Of a stretch of DNA of 64,000 nt, positions 44,840 through 54,285 are shown piece after piece. This DNA is from an uncultured Lachnospiraceae bacterium (lineage in GTDB: Bacteria > Bacillota > Clostridia > Lachnospirales > Lachnospiraceae). Every line of letters begins with the position of its first letter. Position 1 is the first letter of the stretch. The DNA lies in NCBI GenBank assembly GCA_945919075.1, contig CAMEIX010000009.1, positions 1 to 64,000 on the forward strand. The letters are read 5' to 3'. Below the pieces are notes generated by a model, which saw only the letters and a list, made by a program, of their open reading frames with translations, searched no databases and was not told the origin of the DNA. The translations under genes and the position numbers were made by a program.

Positions 44840-46318
44840 ATGAGTACAGTTATCTATTTATCCAACCGACAGGTGCAGGTGGTGTCCGGTACAACCGGTA
44901 CGAAATCCATCTCCGTAAATCAGTATTATACCGTAATGGCTCCGGAAGGCAGTATTATTAACGGTATGGTCATGGATGTAGGACTTTTTACCACATTCTT
45001 AAACGCATTCTGGGCCGAAAAAGGATTACCCAAAAAGGACGTTATTCTGGTTATTAACAGTTCCAAGTTTATCGGCCGTACCATTCAGGTGCCGGTTATG
45101 AAGGATGCAAAGACTTTGGACTTTGTGGAGCGGGAATACGCAGATATGGGAAGGGAAGAGGATATGGTGTTCTCTTTCATTCACATTACCGATCTGGAAG
45201 GCAAAACCAGAAAGATTTATGCAGAAGGAATCGAACCGGATTTTATCAAGGATTATCTGGATATTTTTGCGGAAATCGGAATCCGGCTTTCCGCGGTATA
45301 CTCCGGGGAAAGCAGCCTGATTACCTTCACCGGACAGACTGCGGCGAAAAGTTATGAGACCTTCGTTTTGCTGGTAGCGGATGCCATGACGCTTACCACG
45401 GTTTTATGGGTAAACGGTTCCTTTTACTATTACAATTCGGCCAGATGCTTCCATGACCCCGGTACACCCGAATATGCGGCAGACATTGCAAGGTCCATGA
45501 GCCAGTTATCCCAGTTCATGCAGGCGAACCGGATTGAATATAAGTTACAGTCTATCCAGATTGCGGGGGTATCTTACGAAGATAAAAATATGTATGTGCA
45601 GGCCATAGCGGACTTAGGGATTGATACACCGGTACAGATTTTTAATTTTAAGACCGGAGGCGGCTCCGTCATCGACCCGAATCTGCAGAATTATCTGCAT
45701 GCCGTCAGTGGGTTGTACATAGGGGACAAAACCGAGAACTTCCTGCCCCAGTATGGACAGAGAGAAAAAAGAAAGAAGGATGCGGGGAAGGAAGAAAAAA
45801 CAAAAAATGTATTGCTGATTTCCAGTGTTTTTACAGTCATGGTGATCGCTTTTGCAGTTCTTTTCTTTATCCGGATGGGGAAAAAGAATGCCTTATCGAA
45901 ACTGGAAGCATATAATAACGATCCTGCGGTACAGATGGAAGTCATGCGGAACGATGTGCTGGTGGAAAGAAATGATTATCTGTCGGCTCTGTACGATACC
46001 ATAACCGGTATGGACGAAAACATTCAGACCTATCCGCTGGGAAATGATAAGGTAAGGGCTGTTTTCGAAGAATGTGCGGTAGGATATGCGACCTTAAACT
46101 ATGAAGCCTTTGACGCGACAAACGGAACGATTTCCATTTCAGCCAAGGCAGAAAAGGTGGAAGACATCAATAAGTTTATCAAAAAGCTGTCCGGACAGTC
46201 CATCTTCTGCAGAGTAGATTACACCGGTTATGTATTTGATACCAGTGATGAACTTTGGGACATTCATGTGATTTGTACCCTGGCAGAAGCAGCCGGAAGA
46301 CAGGAGGAGAAGAAATGA
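44840..46318 (+). CDS. PilM-PilN fusion (GspL-like assembly protein)
   Basis: A 492-residue protein. The first ~320 residues resemble the actin-like PilM (SSKFIGRTIQVPVM, YSGESSLITFTGQTA and LLVADAMTLTTVLWVNG). A transmembrane helix at about 328-350 (VLLISSVFTVMVIAFAVLFF) is followed by a PilN-like periplasmic-type domain (DPAVQMEVMRNDVL, then an alpha/beta domain). In most species these are separate pilM and pilN genes; the fusion is like GspL. The stop overlaps the ATG of the next gene (ATGA). GAGGAGAATGAG precedes the start. Confidence 0.78.
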   Translation: MSTVIYLSNRQVQVVSGTTGTKSISVNQYYTVMAPEGSIINGMVMDVGLFTTFLNAFWAEKGLPKKDVILVINSSKFIGRTIQVPVMKDAKTLDFVEREYADMGREEDMVFSFIHITDLEGKTRKIYAEGIEPDFIKDYLDIFAEIGIRLSAVYSGESSLITFTGQTAAKSYETFVLLVADAMTLTTVLWVNGSFYYYNSARCFHDPGTPEYAADIARSMSQLSQFMQANRIEYKLQSIQIAGVSYEDKNMYVQAIADLGIDTPVQIFNFKTGGGSVIDPNLQNYLHAVSGLYIGDKTENFLPQYGQREKRKKDAGKEEKTKNVLLISSVFTVMVIAFAVLFFIRMGKKNALSKLEAYNNDPAVQMEVMRNDVLVERNDYLSALYDTITGMDENIQTYPLGNDKVRAVFEECAVGYATLNYEAFDATNGTISISAKAEKVEDINKFIKKLSGQSIFCRVDYTGYVFDTSDELWDIHVICTLAEAAGRQEEKK

Positions 46319-46998
46319 AAACAGAAATGACAGACCGCGACAAAAAACTTCTTGTGTTCCTGGCATTGTTTGTGATTGTGGTGGGAATCGGCTATTGGGG
46401 AATTTATCCCATGGTAAAGGATATTCTGCATTACAACACAGAGATTACGGAGGAGCAGAATCTTAAGGAAACAAACGAACTCAAAATTGCAGGGCTTCCC
46501 CTTTTGGAAAAGGAAAATGAAAGCATGGAGGAGGAAATCCGGAAAGCAAAAGAAGATTATTATCCCATGATGACAAGCGATGAAATCGATAAACTGTTTA
46601 CCGGAATGGCGTTAGATTACAACCTGTATGCGTATAAAATGGATATTCGCATGGAAGAGGAAGAAGCTGTCATAGAACCCTATGTATACAGTGAAAAGAA
46701 GTATAAGCTTAAGGAGGAAGAAGCAATGGAGGAAGAGGCTCTTTCGGACATTGTTCCTTCTACCGGTATTTATGCGGTGCAGGTTTCCATGCGTTTAGGC
46801 AGCGATAGCGAAGAAGACCTGCAAAGCTTCATAAACGACCTCTCTTATGATGACCGCAGGCACCTTATTAAAGAGTATTCCTGGGAGGATAACAGCAGAA
46901 ATGTGATTTCCCTGAAAAGCAATGGCGCCTATGATTTGGAAGTAGAATACGAAAAAATCTTAAACATCACAATTGACATTTATATGTGTCAGGAATAG
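46315..46998 (+). CDS. PilO-like pilus assembly protein
   Basis: A 227-residue protein with a short cytoplasmic start (MKTEMTDRDKK), one transmembrane helix (LLVFLALFVIVVGIGYWGIY), a long helical Glu/Lys-rich segment and a beta-alpha C-terminal domain, the standard PilO/GspM plan. The residue pattern ENESMEEEIRKAKEDYY suggests a coiled coil. It follows the PilM-PilN fusion with an ATGA overlap, which matches a PilN-PilO partnership. GGAGGAGAAG precedes ATG 46315. Confidence 0.75.
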   Translation: MKTEMTDRDKKLLVFLALFVIVVGIGYWGIYPMVKDILHYNTEITEEQNLKETNELKIAGLPLLEKENESMEEEIRKAKEDYYPMMTSDEIDKLFTGMALDYNLYAYKMDIRMEEEEAVIEPYVYSEKKYKLKEEEAMEEEALSDIVPSTGIYAVQVSMRLGSDSEEDLQSFINDLSYDDRRHLIKEYSWEDNSRNVISLKSNGAYDLEVEYEKILNITIDIYMCQE

Positions 46999-47010
46999 GA
47001 GAAGAGCATC

Positions 47011-48699
47011 ATGGAAATGAGAAAGAACCAAAATATTCGAATTGGTGATGTTTTATTGGAATTCGGATACGTAAATGATAACCAGATTGCCGATGCCATT
47101 GCCTACCAGAAGGAGCATGAGGGAGTCAGGTTGGGCGGAGCCCTGATTGCATTAGGGTATATTACGGAACACCAGATGTTAGAAGCACTTGGCAGACGAT
47201 TAAACTATGAAGTGTTAGATGTATCGGCCCTCAGTGTGGATGTAAAAGCAGTGGAAATGATTCCCAAGGTACTGGCAGAAAAGTATACCATGATGGGATA
47301 CAGAGCGGAAGAAGGAAACTTTTATCTTCTGGTAAATGACCCCTTAAATTTCTACGGTATAGAAGACATTCGCCAGGTTGTCGGTATGGATTTGCGGATT
47401 AGCCTCTGTGAGCAGACCGCACTCGAAAATGCAATTCAGTACTATTATTCGGAAGTATCGGCAAGAAAGGCAGCAAAGAAAGCGGCAGAGAGTAATGTGG
47501 GAAATACGGCCGCTCCCATTGAAATCAATATCGGGGACGGGGATGATGAAACCCCTATTATTAATCTGTTTAACTCCATCCTGCTTCGTGCCTACAATGC
47601 CAATGCATCGGATATCCATATTGAGCCGTTTGAAAACATTACCATGGTCCGCATGCGACTCGACGGTGTTATCACGGAATTTATGACTCTGCAGAAAAAT
47701 GTGCATAATCCCCTGATTGCCCGCATCAAAATTTTAGGCGATCTGGATATTGCAGAACGTCGTATTCCGCAGGACGGACATTTTAGAATCGGTGTGGAAG
47801 GTGTGAACTTAAATGTCCGTGTTTCCGTAATTCCCACGGTTTTTGGAGAGAAGGCAGTACTTCGACTTCTGGCGAATGCTACCAATATTGACCACTCCGG
47901 TACCTTTGGTATGGAGGAGAAAAACTTTAAACTGGTCAGCAAGATGCTGCAGTCACCCAATGGTATTATATATCTTACCGGGCCTACCGGTTCCGGTAAG
48001 TCCACCACCTTGTACATGATTTTGGAGGAACTGGCCAAGAGGAGTGTGAATATTTCCACCATTGAGGACCCCGTAGAAAAGAACGTGGCGAAACTGAATC
48101 AGATGCAGGTAAATAATGTTGCGGGACTTACCTTTGAGGTAGGACTTAGGGCTCTGCTTCGTCAGGACCCGGATGTAATCATGGTAGGAGAAACCCGAGA
48201 CAGTGAGACCGCCTCCATTTCCGTAAGAGCGGCAATTACCGGTCACCTGGTTCTTTCTACCCTGCATACCAATGATGCGGCAAGTTCGGTTATCCGACTG
48301 GTCGACATGGGCGTGGCACCCTATATGATTGCCAGTTCTCTGGTAGGAATCATTGCCCAGCGTCTTGTCAGAAAAGTATGTCCCGCCTGCGGGGAATGGG
48401 GACCCATGACGGAGGAAGAGGAAGTCATTGTAGGAAAGAAGTTACCCAGGGTCATGCATGCCAGGGGCTGCCGGAACTGCAGCAATACCGGGTATAAAGG
48501 CCGAATCTCCATCCATGAAATTCTGCCTATTACCAAAGAGGTGCGTGCCATGATCAGTGAAGGTGCCACAGTGGAAACCATTAAGGAATATGCCATCAAC
48601 GAACTGGGCATGGACACCCTGAAGGTGAGTGCCTTAAGACTGGTGGAAGAGGGCGTAACCACCGTGGCGGAACTGGTGAAAGTATCCTATTATGAATAA
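47011..48699 (+). CDS. pilB: Type IV pilus extension ATPase PilB/GspE
   Basis: A 562-residue secretion ATPase. Residues 1-150 contain two MshEN/T2SSE N-type helical repeats (RIGDVLLEFGYV, RLGGALIALGYITE). The ATPase core has Walker A GPTGSGKST (from residue 324), an Asp box (TIEDPVE), Walker B-like DVIMVGETRD and His box THLHTND-like LVLSTLHTND. The zinc-binding C457/C460 and C487/C490 pairs are present. It powers pilus extension. No pilT is in the window. Confidence 0.95.
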   Translation: MEMRKNQNIRIGDVLLEFGYVNDNQIADAIAYQKEHEGVRLGGALIALGYITEHQMLEALGRRLNYEVLDVSALSVDVKAVEMIPKVLAEKYTMMGYRAEEGNFYLLVNDPLNFYGIEDIRQVVGMDLRISLCEQTALENAIQYYYSEVSARKAAKKAAESNVGNTAAPIEINIGDGDDETPIINLFNSILLRAYNANASDIHIEPFENITMVRMRLDGVITEFMTLQKNVHNPLIARIKILGDLDIAERRIPQDGHFRIGVEGVNLNVRVSVIPTVFGEKAVLRLLANATNIDHSGTFGMEEKNFKLVSKMLQSPNGIIYLTGPTGSGKSTTLYMILEELAKRSVNISTIEDPVEKNVAKLNQMQVNNVAGLTFEVGLRALLRQDPDVIMVGETRDSETASISVRAAITGHLVLSTLHTNDAASSVIRLVDMGVAPYMIASSLVGIIAQRLVRKVCPACGEWGPMTEEEEVIVGKKLPRVMHARGCRNCSNTGYKGRISIHEILPITKEVRAMISEGATVETIKEYAINELGMDTLKVSALRLVEEGVTTVAELVKVSYYE

Positions 48700-48807
48700 A
48701 AATTAGGAAAAAGGGTTTATTTTTTGTTGAATCCTGTCGATAATAGTGATAACATTATTACAAGGCAAAAGATTCTTTTGCAAGACTAAACAAAGGAGAC
48801 TGAAATT

Positions 48808-49281
48808 ATGAAAAAAGAAAACAGTAACAAAGGTTTTACATTGGTTGAATTAATCGTAGTTATCGTTATTCTGGCTATCTTGGCAGCAATTCTGGTACCG
48901 GCACTTTTAGGTTACATTGACCGTGCAAAGGGTTCTCAGATTATCTTAAATGCAAAGAGCTGCTATACCGCTGCTCAGGCAGAAGCATCTACTGCATATG
49001 CTACCGCAAAGGGTACGGATGCATTATCTACCAAGCTTGGAGCAAACGAAAAGAGCCGCATCATGACAACAGCAGACGTTCCTAACTGTACCGCACTTTA
49101 CATTGCTCCTGCTGATAACACAGCAGGCCTGGATCACAATAAGTGGACTATTAAGTATGTGTACTATGCTGAGGGAACCTCTGGCGAATATTTCGATGGC
49201 GAGAAGTGGGTGGATGATACCACAGGTACCTGTCCCGCAGCTCCTTCCGGAACCGCATGGATTGAAGTTTTCAAAAAATAA
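48808..49281 (+). CDS. Major type IV pilin
   Basis: A 157-residue pilin. Leader MKKENSNKG is followed by the cleavage site G/FTLVELIV with Glu5, a long hydrophobic helix (VVIVILAILAAILVPALL) and the conserved GYIDRAKGSQ. The globular domain has two cysteines (YTAA side Cys and PNCTAL), which might form a disulfide, plus TGTC near the end. It is the smallest and most strongly initiated pilin of the locus (ACAAAGGAG upstream) and ends in a strong terminator, so it is the likely fibre subunit. The 108-base gap upstream contains a small GCAAAAG hairpin and a possible promoter. Confidence 0.9.
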   Translation: MKKENSNKGFTLVELIVVIVILAILAAILVPALLGYIDRAKGSQIILNAKSCYTAAQAEASTAYATAKGTDALSTKLGANEKSRIMTTADVPNCTALYIAPADNTAGLDHNKWTIKYVYYAEGTSGEYFDGEKWVDDTTGTCPAAPSGTAWIEVFKK

Positions 49282-49311
49282 ATAACGGATTTCAGGCTTT
49301 ATGCCAAAATT

Positions 49312-49379
49312 CGTACAGTGAAAACTGTACGGTTTGTGACAACAATATGGTCCCGCACTATTTGTGCGGGACTTTTTTT
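49312..49379 (+). terminator. Double hairpin terminator after the major pilin
   Basis: A first 8-bp stem with a GAAA tetraloop (49312-49331) is followed by a GC-rich 9-bp stem (GTCCCGCAC, 49350-49358 with 49364-49372) and seven T's. The second is a clear intrinsic terminator. Confidence 0.92.
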
Positions 49380-49499
49380 CGTAAAGCCATTTCTGATACA
49401 CGCAAAACCAAAACACTTTTCTATTCTTTCTGTCTGGTATTTATAATTAAAATAAAAATACCAAAAAATACTAAAAAAAAGAAAATGGATATTCCATTA

Positions 49500-49528
49500 T
49501 TGCATAAATTTTGATATACTTATATGAT
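49500..49528 (+). promoter_or_regulatory. Promoter candidate for the first subtilase
   Basis: TTGCAT at 49500-49505 and TATGAT at 49523-49528 with 17 bases between. The leader of about 100 bases shows no riboswitch I recognise; AAAGGAG sits before the start codon. The stretch 49380-49499 is AT-rich with nothing else recognisable. Confidence 0.55.
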
Positions 49529-49630
49529 ACAATAAGGTGATTCTCCATTTTGTATGTTTATGAAAGAGTAAGTGTTTTAGGCGTTTTAATAGATGAGGCG
49601 AAAAGGGGTTAAAGGAGAACAGAAGGTAAA

Positions 49631-52600
49631 ATGAGAAAAAAGGAGATAATCAGGAGAGGGTTGGCGATTGCCCTTGCTTCTGTTTTGATTCTTTCAGAAG
49701 GAATGCCGGCATTCGCGATGGAAAGTATGACGGTGTCCGGTGGGGATATTTCGGATGGTGATTTCCGTGATTCGGGAGAGAACCCTGCAGAGACTTCTAC
49801 AGGAGAAGCGGTAGAGAAAAATACTGCAGAGATGTTTCCGGGTATGGCAGAAGGCTATACGTTCAATGAGGAAGAAATCGCAGAAAAAGCAGAGGTGCAG
49901 GAATATGCAGAGGACTGGCGTGCCTGCGAAGAGAATAGTTATGTTTCCGGTGAATTGATTTTTCTGGCAGATACGAAGGAAGAGGCTTTGCTGTATGCAG
50001 AGGCCTATAATGCGACACTGACGGAATACAGTTACGGTGTTGCGGTTATTACCCTGAATGCAAGCGATGAATTTGCGGAAGCAACTGTTATGAATGCCAT
50101 GGAGGCTGCAGCAGATCCGAACAGTAATTTGCCGGCAGTCTGGCCTAATTATTACCAATATCTGGATACGGAAAATCTGGACGGGATGGCGCATGCTTCC
50201 GTTGCGGAGGTTATTGTAAACCCGAGTACAGAAGGGGATTCAGATCCGTTTTTAAGTACGGACAGTCAGTATTGCCAGTGGTTTCACTATGCAGTAAACT
50301 CCCATATTGCACACAAAGGCGGTATTACTGGTAAGGGAATCAAAGTTGCGGTTATTGATACCGGTATTAATACAAGCCATGAAGAATTTTCAAATGCCTT
50401 GACAATTGATATTGGATGTGGTGTGGAAGATGATAATAACCACGGCTCCAATGTATGTGGCATTATTGGCGCGATGGCAAATAACGGAAAAGGTGGATGC
50501 GGCATTGCACCGGACTGTACCTTGATGTCAATTCGCGTATTTCAAAATAATAGTGCAACCGAGGCGAATGTTGTAAGAGGAATCAATGCGGCTGTGGAAA
50601 ATGATGCCAATATTATTAATATGAGTCTTGGGGGTTCTAATTACAGCGATGTTTACCAGCAGGCAATTGATAATGCCTATCAAGAGGGCGTAGTGATTTT
50701 CTGCTCAGCAGGTAATAATTACGCAGACAGCATTCATTATCCGGGCGGATATAATCATGCTGTTTCAGTTGCGGCATTAAATCAGAATCTGACAAGAGCA
50801 GCATTTTCCAATTATGGAAAAACAGTCCGTTATGCAGCACCCGGTGTACAAATGTGGGCACCATACAAATTCTATAATGGAGTAAGCAGCTCGACTATTT
50901 ATGGCAGTATGCAGGGAACTTCCCAGGCATCTCCGGTAATGGCAGGATGTGCAGCACTTTTATATGCTTATGTGGACGGAAGCGGCTCACAAAAGGTTGA
51001 AAATGTATTGGCGGCTTTAGACAAAAGCTGCACCAAACTGCCCGGCGTTGGTGTAGAAAAGGGTATTGTAAATATGGCGAAAGCCTTAGGCATGACGGAA
51101 GATACGGCAGCACCTCCAAAACCTGTGTTCAACAGAACAGCCGGTACATATAATACAAAACAATTATCTATCAGTATTACGGCAGAACCGGGAACCCTGA
51201 TTTACTATTCCGTGGATGGCAAACCGGTCACCTATAGAAATGGAAAACTTTCCGATAATGCGATTTTATATGAAAATGAAAGTTTTCTGATAGGTGGAAA
51301 AGGAACGATTACGGTTAACGCCATCGCCGTTAAACAAAGCAATCAGTTGTCCAGTGCTAATGCGAGTGCAAGATATATCTTAAAACCGTCTGTGGAAGAG
51401 GTAACGGTTACATCCAAGAACGGTGTAAATTATGTGGCACAAGGGCGGACGCTGGCATTACAGGCCTCCCTTTATCCGGATTATGCAGCAGATAAGAAAG
51501 TGACCTGGAGTATTACCAATTGTCCTGACGGCAAAGTAAGCATCAGCAATTCGGGGGTGGTAAAGGTAAATGCAGATGCAGAGCCGAAAAGCTATTTAGT
51601 CAATGCTACTTCTTCAAATGGAAAAACAGGCATTTTTACAATCAAGGTTTTGAAGAGTTATAATCCGGTTACCTCGGTAAATTTAAAGAACAGAAAAGTT
51701 TCCGTGTTGGCAGGCAAATCGCTGAATATTAAAGATATCACGGTAATGCATCAGGATAAAACAGGCGGAAAATTGAGCGATCTGCAGTGGAGCAGTTCCG
51801 ATAATACTGTGGCTGTTGTTTCCGTAACGGATTCATCGGATCCTTCTAAAGGAGCAGGGACTCTTACAATTAATACCATTAAAGCGGGAAAGATAAAAGT
51901 AACAGGAACGGCTAAGGATGGTAATGGCAAATCGCTGACAATAGAAGTCAACGTTACAGAGCGGGTATATGGACTTAAGATAAGCGGAAGTCATACAGTG
52001 GCAGCAGGCAGATACATTAACCTGACTACTACCACTGAACAAAAGCCCACCGACGGAAGGCTGGAATGGTCTGTCAGTCCTGCAGGAAAAGGGGTGAGTG
52101 TGGCAAATGGCAGAGTTACGGCAAAGCCCGATGCGTTGCGCATGACCTACACAATTACCGCGAAAGCCAGGGATGGCAGCGAGGCCACTGCAAAATATGA
52201 TGTCACAGTGGTTAATTCAGCAGCCACCAGACTTAAAGTAAAGACTACCAGTGTAAAATTAGACAGGCTTGGAAGCAATGCGGAAAAACTGATTCCGGTA
52301 GACTGTGATTCGGACTGTTGGGACGTAAAATCCTCCAATCCGGATATGCTGACAGCGGAAAAATACATATCTTCAGAGGAAAGTTATGTTCGGATAAATG
52401 CTACCGGAAAAGCAATTGGAAAAGTGAGTGTTACGGTCTATACCACGGATGGAAGCAACAAGAAAGTAACTTTGAAGGCAGATGTCAGAAATCCCGTGGG
52501 TAAGTTGATGATTGCACCGGAAACAGGGCATTCGAATTATATTGCGAAAGGCACCCGGGTCAAGATGAGTGCTAAGTTCATCACCGATAGCGGACAGATT

Positions 52601-53089
52601 GATAATAACCAGAAAAAGATCATCTGGTCGTCGTCAGATAAAAGCATTATGGTAGTGGACTCAGGTGGATATGTGACCTGCAGGGCTTCTTCGGGCTCGG
52701 CAACAATTACCGCAACAACTGCGGACGGAAGTAAAAAGGCAACCTACTATTTTACAGCGGTAGACCAGATTAAAGATATGGCCGCAAGATATACTGAGAA
52801 TGGAAGGTTATATACACTGAATAAGGAAACCGTTCTGGAACCGAATAAAATTGCAGATTATGAAATATATATTTTGGAAGGTGATGCAGTACACACGGCA
52901 TCCCAATCAAGATTTACGGCAAAATGTTCCGGTTCCGGTATTGAAGCAGGAATTCGGGCCTCAAACGGAAAGATTTATCTTCGGGTTCAGACAAAGGACA
53001 CAGGAACCTACAAAGTAACAGTGGCATGCAATGACGGAAGCAAGGCATCCGTAAATTATACCTTTTATGTAAGTGATAATATTAGTTAA
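49631..53089 (+). CDS. Secreted subtilisin-like protease with C-terminal Big domains (copy 1)
   Basis: A 1152-residue exported S8 serine protease. Signal peptide 1-29 (ends PAFA), then an acidic segment with VSGGD and a propeptide-like region at about 106-178 (FLADTKEEALLYAEAYNATL ... YGVAVI). The catalytic domain has Asp243 (VIDTG), His271 (NNHGSN) and Ser431 (GTSQASP). A CHB_HEX-like domain (YNTKQLSISITAEPGTLIYY) and about five Big_2-like immunoglobulin repeats follow. No LPXTG is present. It lies beside the pilus operon behind its own promoter. Substrate unknown; its paralogue is 1.2 kb downstream. Confidence 0.9.
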   Translation: MRKKEIIRRGLAIALASVLILSEGMPAFAMESMTVSGGDISDGDFRDSGENPAETSTGEAVEKNTAEMFPGMAEGYTFNEEEIAEKAEVQEYAEDWRACEENSYVSGELIFLADTKEEALLYAEAYNATLTEYSYGVAVITLNASDEFAEATVMNAMEAAADPNSNLPAVWPNYYQYLDTENLDGMAHASVAEVIVNPSTEGDSDPFLSTDSQYCQWFHYAVNSHIAHKGGITGKGIKVAVIDTGINTSHEEFSNALTIDIGCGVEDDNNHGSNVCGIIGAMANNGKGGCGIAPDCTLMSIRVFQNNSATEANVVRGINAAVENDANIINMSLGGSNYSDVYQQAIDNAYQEGVVIFCSAGNNYADSIHYPGGYNHAVSVAALNQNLTRAAFSNYGKTVRYAAPGVQMWAPYKFYNGVSSSTIYGSMQGTSQASPVMAGCAALLYAYVDGSGSQKVENVLAALDKSCTKLPGVGVEKGIVNMAKALGMTEDTAAPPKPVFNRTAGTYNTKQLSISITAEPGTLIYYSVDGKPVTYRNGKLSDNAILYENESFLIGGKGTITVNAIAVKQSNQLSSANASARYILKPSVEEVTVTSKNGVNYVAQGRTLALQASLYPDYAADKKVTWSITNCPDGKVSISNSGVVKVNADAEPKSYLVNATSSNGKTGIFTIKVLKSYNPVTSVNLKNRKVSVLAGKSLNIKDITVMHQDKTGGKLSDLQWSSSDNTVAVVSVTDSSDPSKGAGTLTINTIKAGKIKVTGTAKDGNGKSLTIEVNVTERVYGLKISGSHTVAAGRYINLTTTTEQKPTDGRLEWSVSPAGKGVSVANGRVTAKPDALRMTYTITAKARDGSEATAKYDVTVVNSAATRLKVKTTSVKLDRLGSNAEKLIPVDCDSDCWDVKSSNPDMLTAEKYISSEESYVRINATGKAIGKVSVTVYTTDGSNKKVTLKADVRNPVGKLMIAPETGHSNYIAKGTRVKMSAKFITDSGQIDNNQKKIIWSSSDKSIMVVDSGGYVTCRASSGSATITATTADGSKKATYYFTAVDQIKDMAARYTENGRLYTLNKETVLEPNKIADYEIYILEGDAVHTASQSRFTAKCSGSGIEAGIRASNGKIYLRVQTKDTGTYKVTVACNDGSKASVNYTFYVSDNIS

Positions 53090-53116
53090 TAAAATGTTGA
53101 TTAGGAGGATATGAAA

Positions 53117-53701
53117 ATGGCAGATTTGAGAAACATCATGTTGGAGGAAATCCGTAAGAGTGCAATGCTTCAGACTTCTCTTGTGGATGTTACGGAGGAG
53201 TTAATTGACACCGGACTTGAAAAGAACGAAGTGAATATCCGGGCGGTGGCAATGTCTTATCTGGACGAAAGAGGTTACAGAAGAATTGCAGAAAATATAG
53301 AACTTGCAAAGCAGATCATTATGGAAGAATCCAAAAATTATGATACCATTATTGTGAAGAAAAACCGTGTGGAAGAGACGGATCTTTTCGAGGATGCTTC
53401 GAACGAAGAACTGCGGGATGCACTCAATGTCTGCATGTACGAAACACTGTTCTCCATTCACACAAAGCTGGATCGTCTGGTTAACAAACAGTATGAATAT
53501 AAGATTGAAGTGGTGGATGCACTTCATGTGGATAGCGACCGTCCTAAGGGGCGTCTGATGGATGAGTTCGAGACTTTCGAGGAAATTATGAAACGCATGT
53601 CAAGTAAGGGCTGGGAGCTTGACCAGGTCATTAAAGAAGATAAAATGGGTACAATACCCGCAAGAAGATTCATCGTATTCAAGAGAGAGAAGATGAGCTG
53701 A
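53117..53701 (+). CDS. DUF4177-like cytoplasmic protein between the subtilases
   Basis: A 194-residue protein with no signal peptide or transmembrane helix. The N-terminal ~115 residues are helical and charged. The C-terminal part (YEYKIEVVDA ... GWELDQVI ... RRFIVFKRE) matches the DUF4177 pattern, a small beta-alpha domain of unknown function. AGGAGG lies eight bases before ATG 53117; ATG 53111 is too close. It follows protease copy 1 by 27 bases and precedes the anchored propeptide homologue by 13. It may regulate or help express the unit, which is a guess. Confidence 0.65.
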   Translation: MADLRNIMLEEIRKSAMLQTSLVDVTEELIDTGLEKNEVNIRAVAMSYLDERGYRRIAENIELAKQIIMEESKNYDTIIVKKNRVEETDLFEDASNEELRDALNVCMYETLFSIHTKLDRLVNKQYEYKIEVVDALHVDSDRPKGRLMDEFETFEEIMKRMSSKGWELDQVIKEDKMGTIPARRFIVFKREKMS

Positions 53702-53714
53702 TAAGGGGGACTTT

Positions 53715-54257
53715 ATGAGCACAAAAACATTCTGGTATATTGCCGCACTGGTCGGACTGGTCAGTCTGGGAATCATTTTTTCATTGATTTTCTTCAAAAA
53801 TAAGGGAGATTCATCAGAAGGGGAGCTGATTTCTGAGATGCAGGAAGGTGCTGCTTTGCCCGGTGATTACAATACCCTGCCCGAAGAACCAAAAGACGGA
53901 GCCCCTTCCGAAACAGGTCAGGAGAGTATTGTACAAAACGGAGAAAACAAAGAGGATTCTGGGGATGCTCTTACATCCGCGGATTTACCGGATAAGAACA
54001 ATGCTGATATGGCAAATCCGGAGGAGGAAAACGGTATGCTTGGGGAGCCGGAGAATACGGTTACGTCCATGGTGGCATTAGCGGAAAGTGAAGAAGAAGC
54101 GAAACAGATTGCGGAGCTTTACGGAATAAAGTTTATCGATTATGCACATGGCGTGGCAACTTTTGAAACCACAGAAAATCCGCAGGAGGTCATCAAAAGG
54201 GGCGAGAAGAACAATTATCCGTCCATTTCCGTGAACGGATGGAATTATGCATATTGA
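53715..54257 (+). CDS. Membrane-anchored homologue of the subtilase propeptide (candidate inhibitor/chaperone)
   Basis: A 180-residue protein. Residues 6-27 are a transmembrane anchor (FWYIAALVGLVSLGIIFSLI), residues about 30-118 are an acidic Pro/Glu/Asp-rich spacer, and residues about 119-180 (MVALAESEEEAKQIAELYG ... YAHGVATFE) closely resemble the propeptides of both neighbouring subtilases, sharing the exact stretch LAESEEEA with copy 2 and the YGVA-like HGVA strand. No protease domain follows. Like I9-type propeptides, which fold and inhibit subtilisins, it could act in trans on either protease at the membrane. The role is inference; the similarity is direct. Confidence 0.75.
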   Translation: MSTKTFWYIAALVGLVSLGIIFSLIFFKNKGDSSEGELISEMQEGAALPGDYNTLPEEPKDGAPSETGQESIVQNGENKEDSGDALTSADLPDKNNADMANPEEENGMLGEPENTVTSMVALAESEEEAKQIAELYGIKFIDYAHGVATFETTENPQEVIKRGEKNNYPSISVNGWNYAY

Positions 54258-54285
54258 TGCATAAATAAAAGAAAGGGAGAAGGAA

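Noticed and set aside
48721..48807. Terminator between pilB and the major pilin
   Set aside because: The GCAAAAG hairpin is short and lacks a T tract; it more likely belongs to the pilin leader, and read-through from pilB is probable.
49529..49630. Riboswitch in the leader of the first subtilase, including a c-di-GMP (GEMM) type
   Set aside because: I found none of the conserved GEMM core segments and the leader has no clear stable fold.
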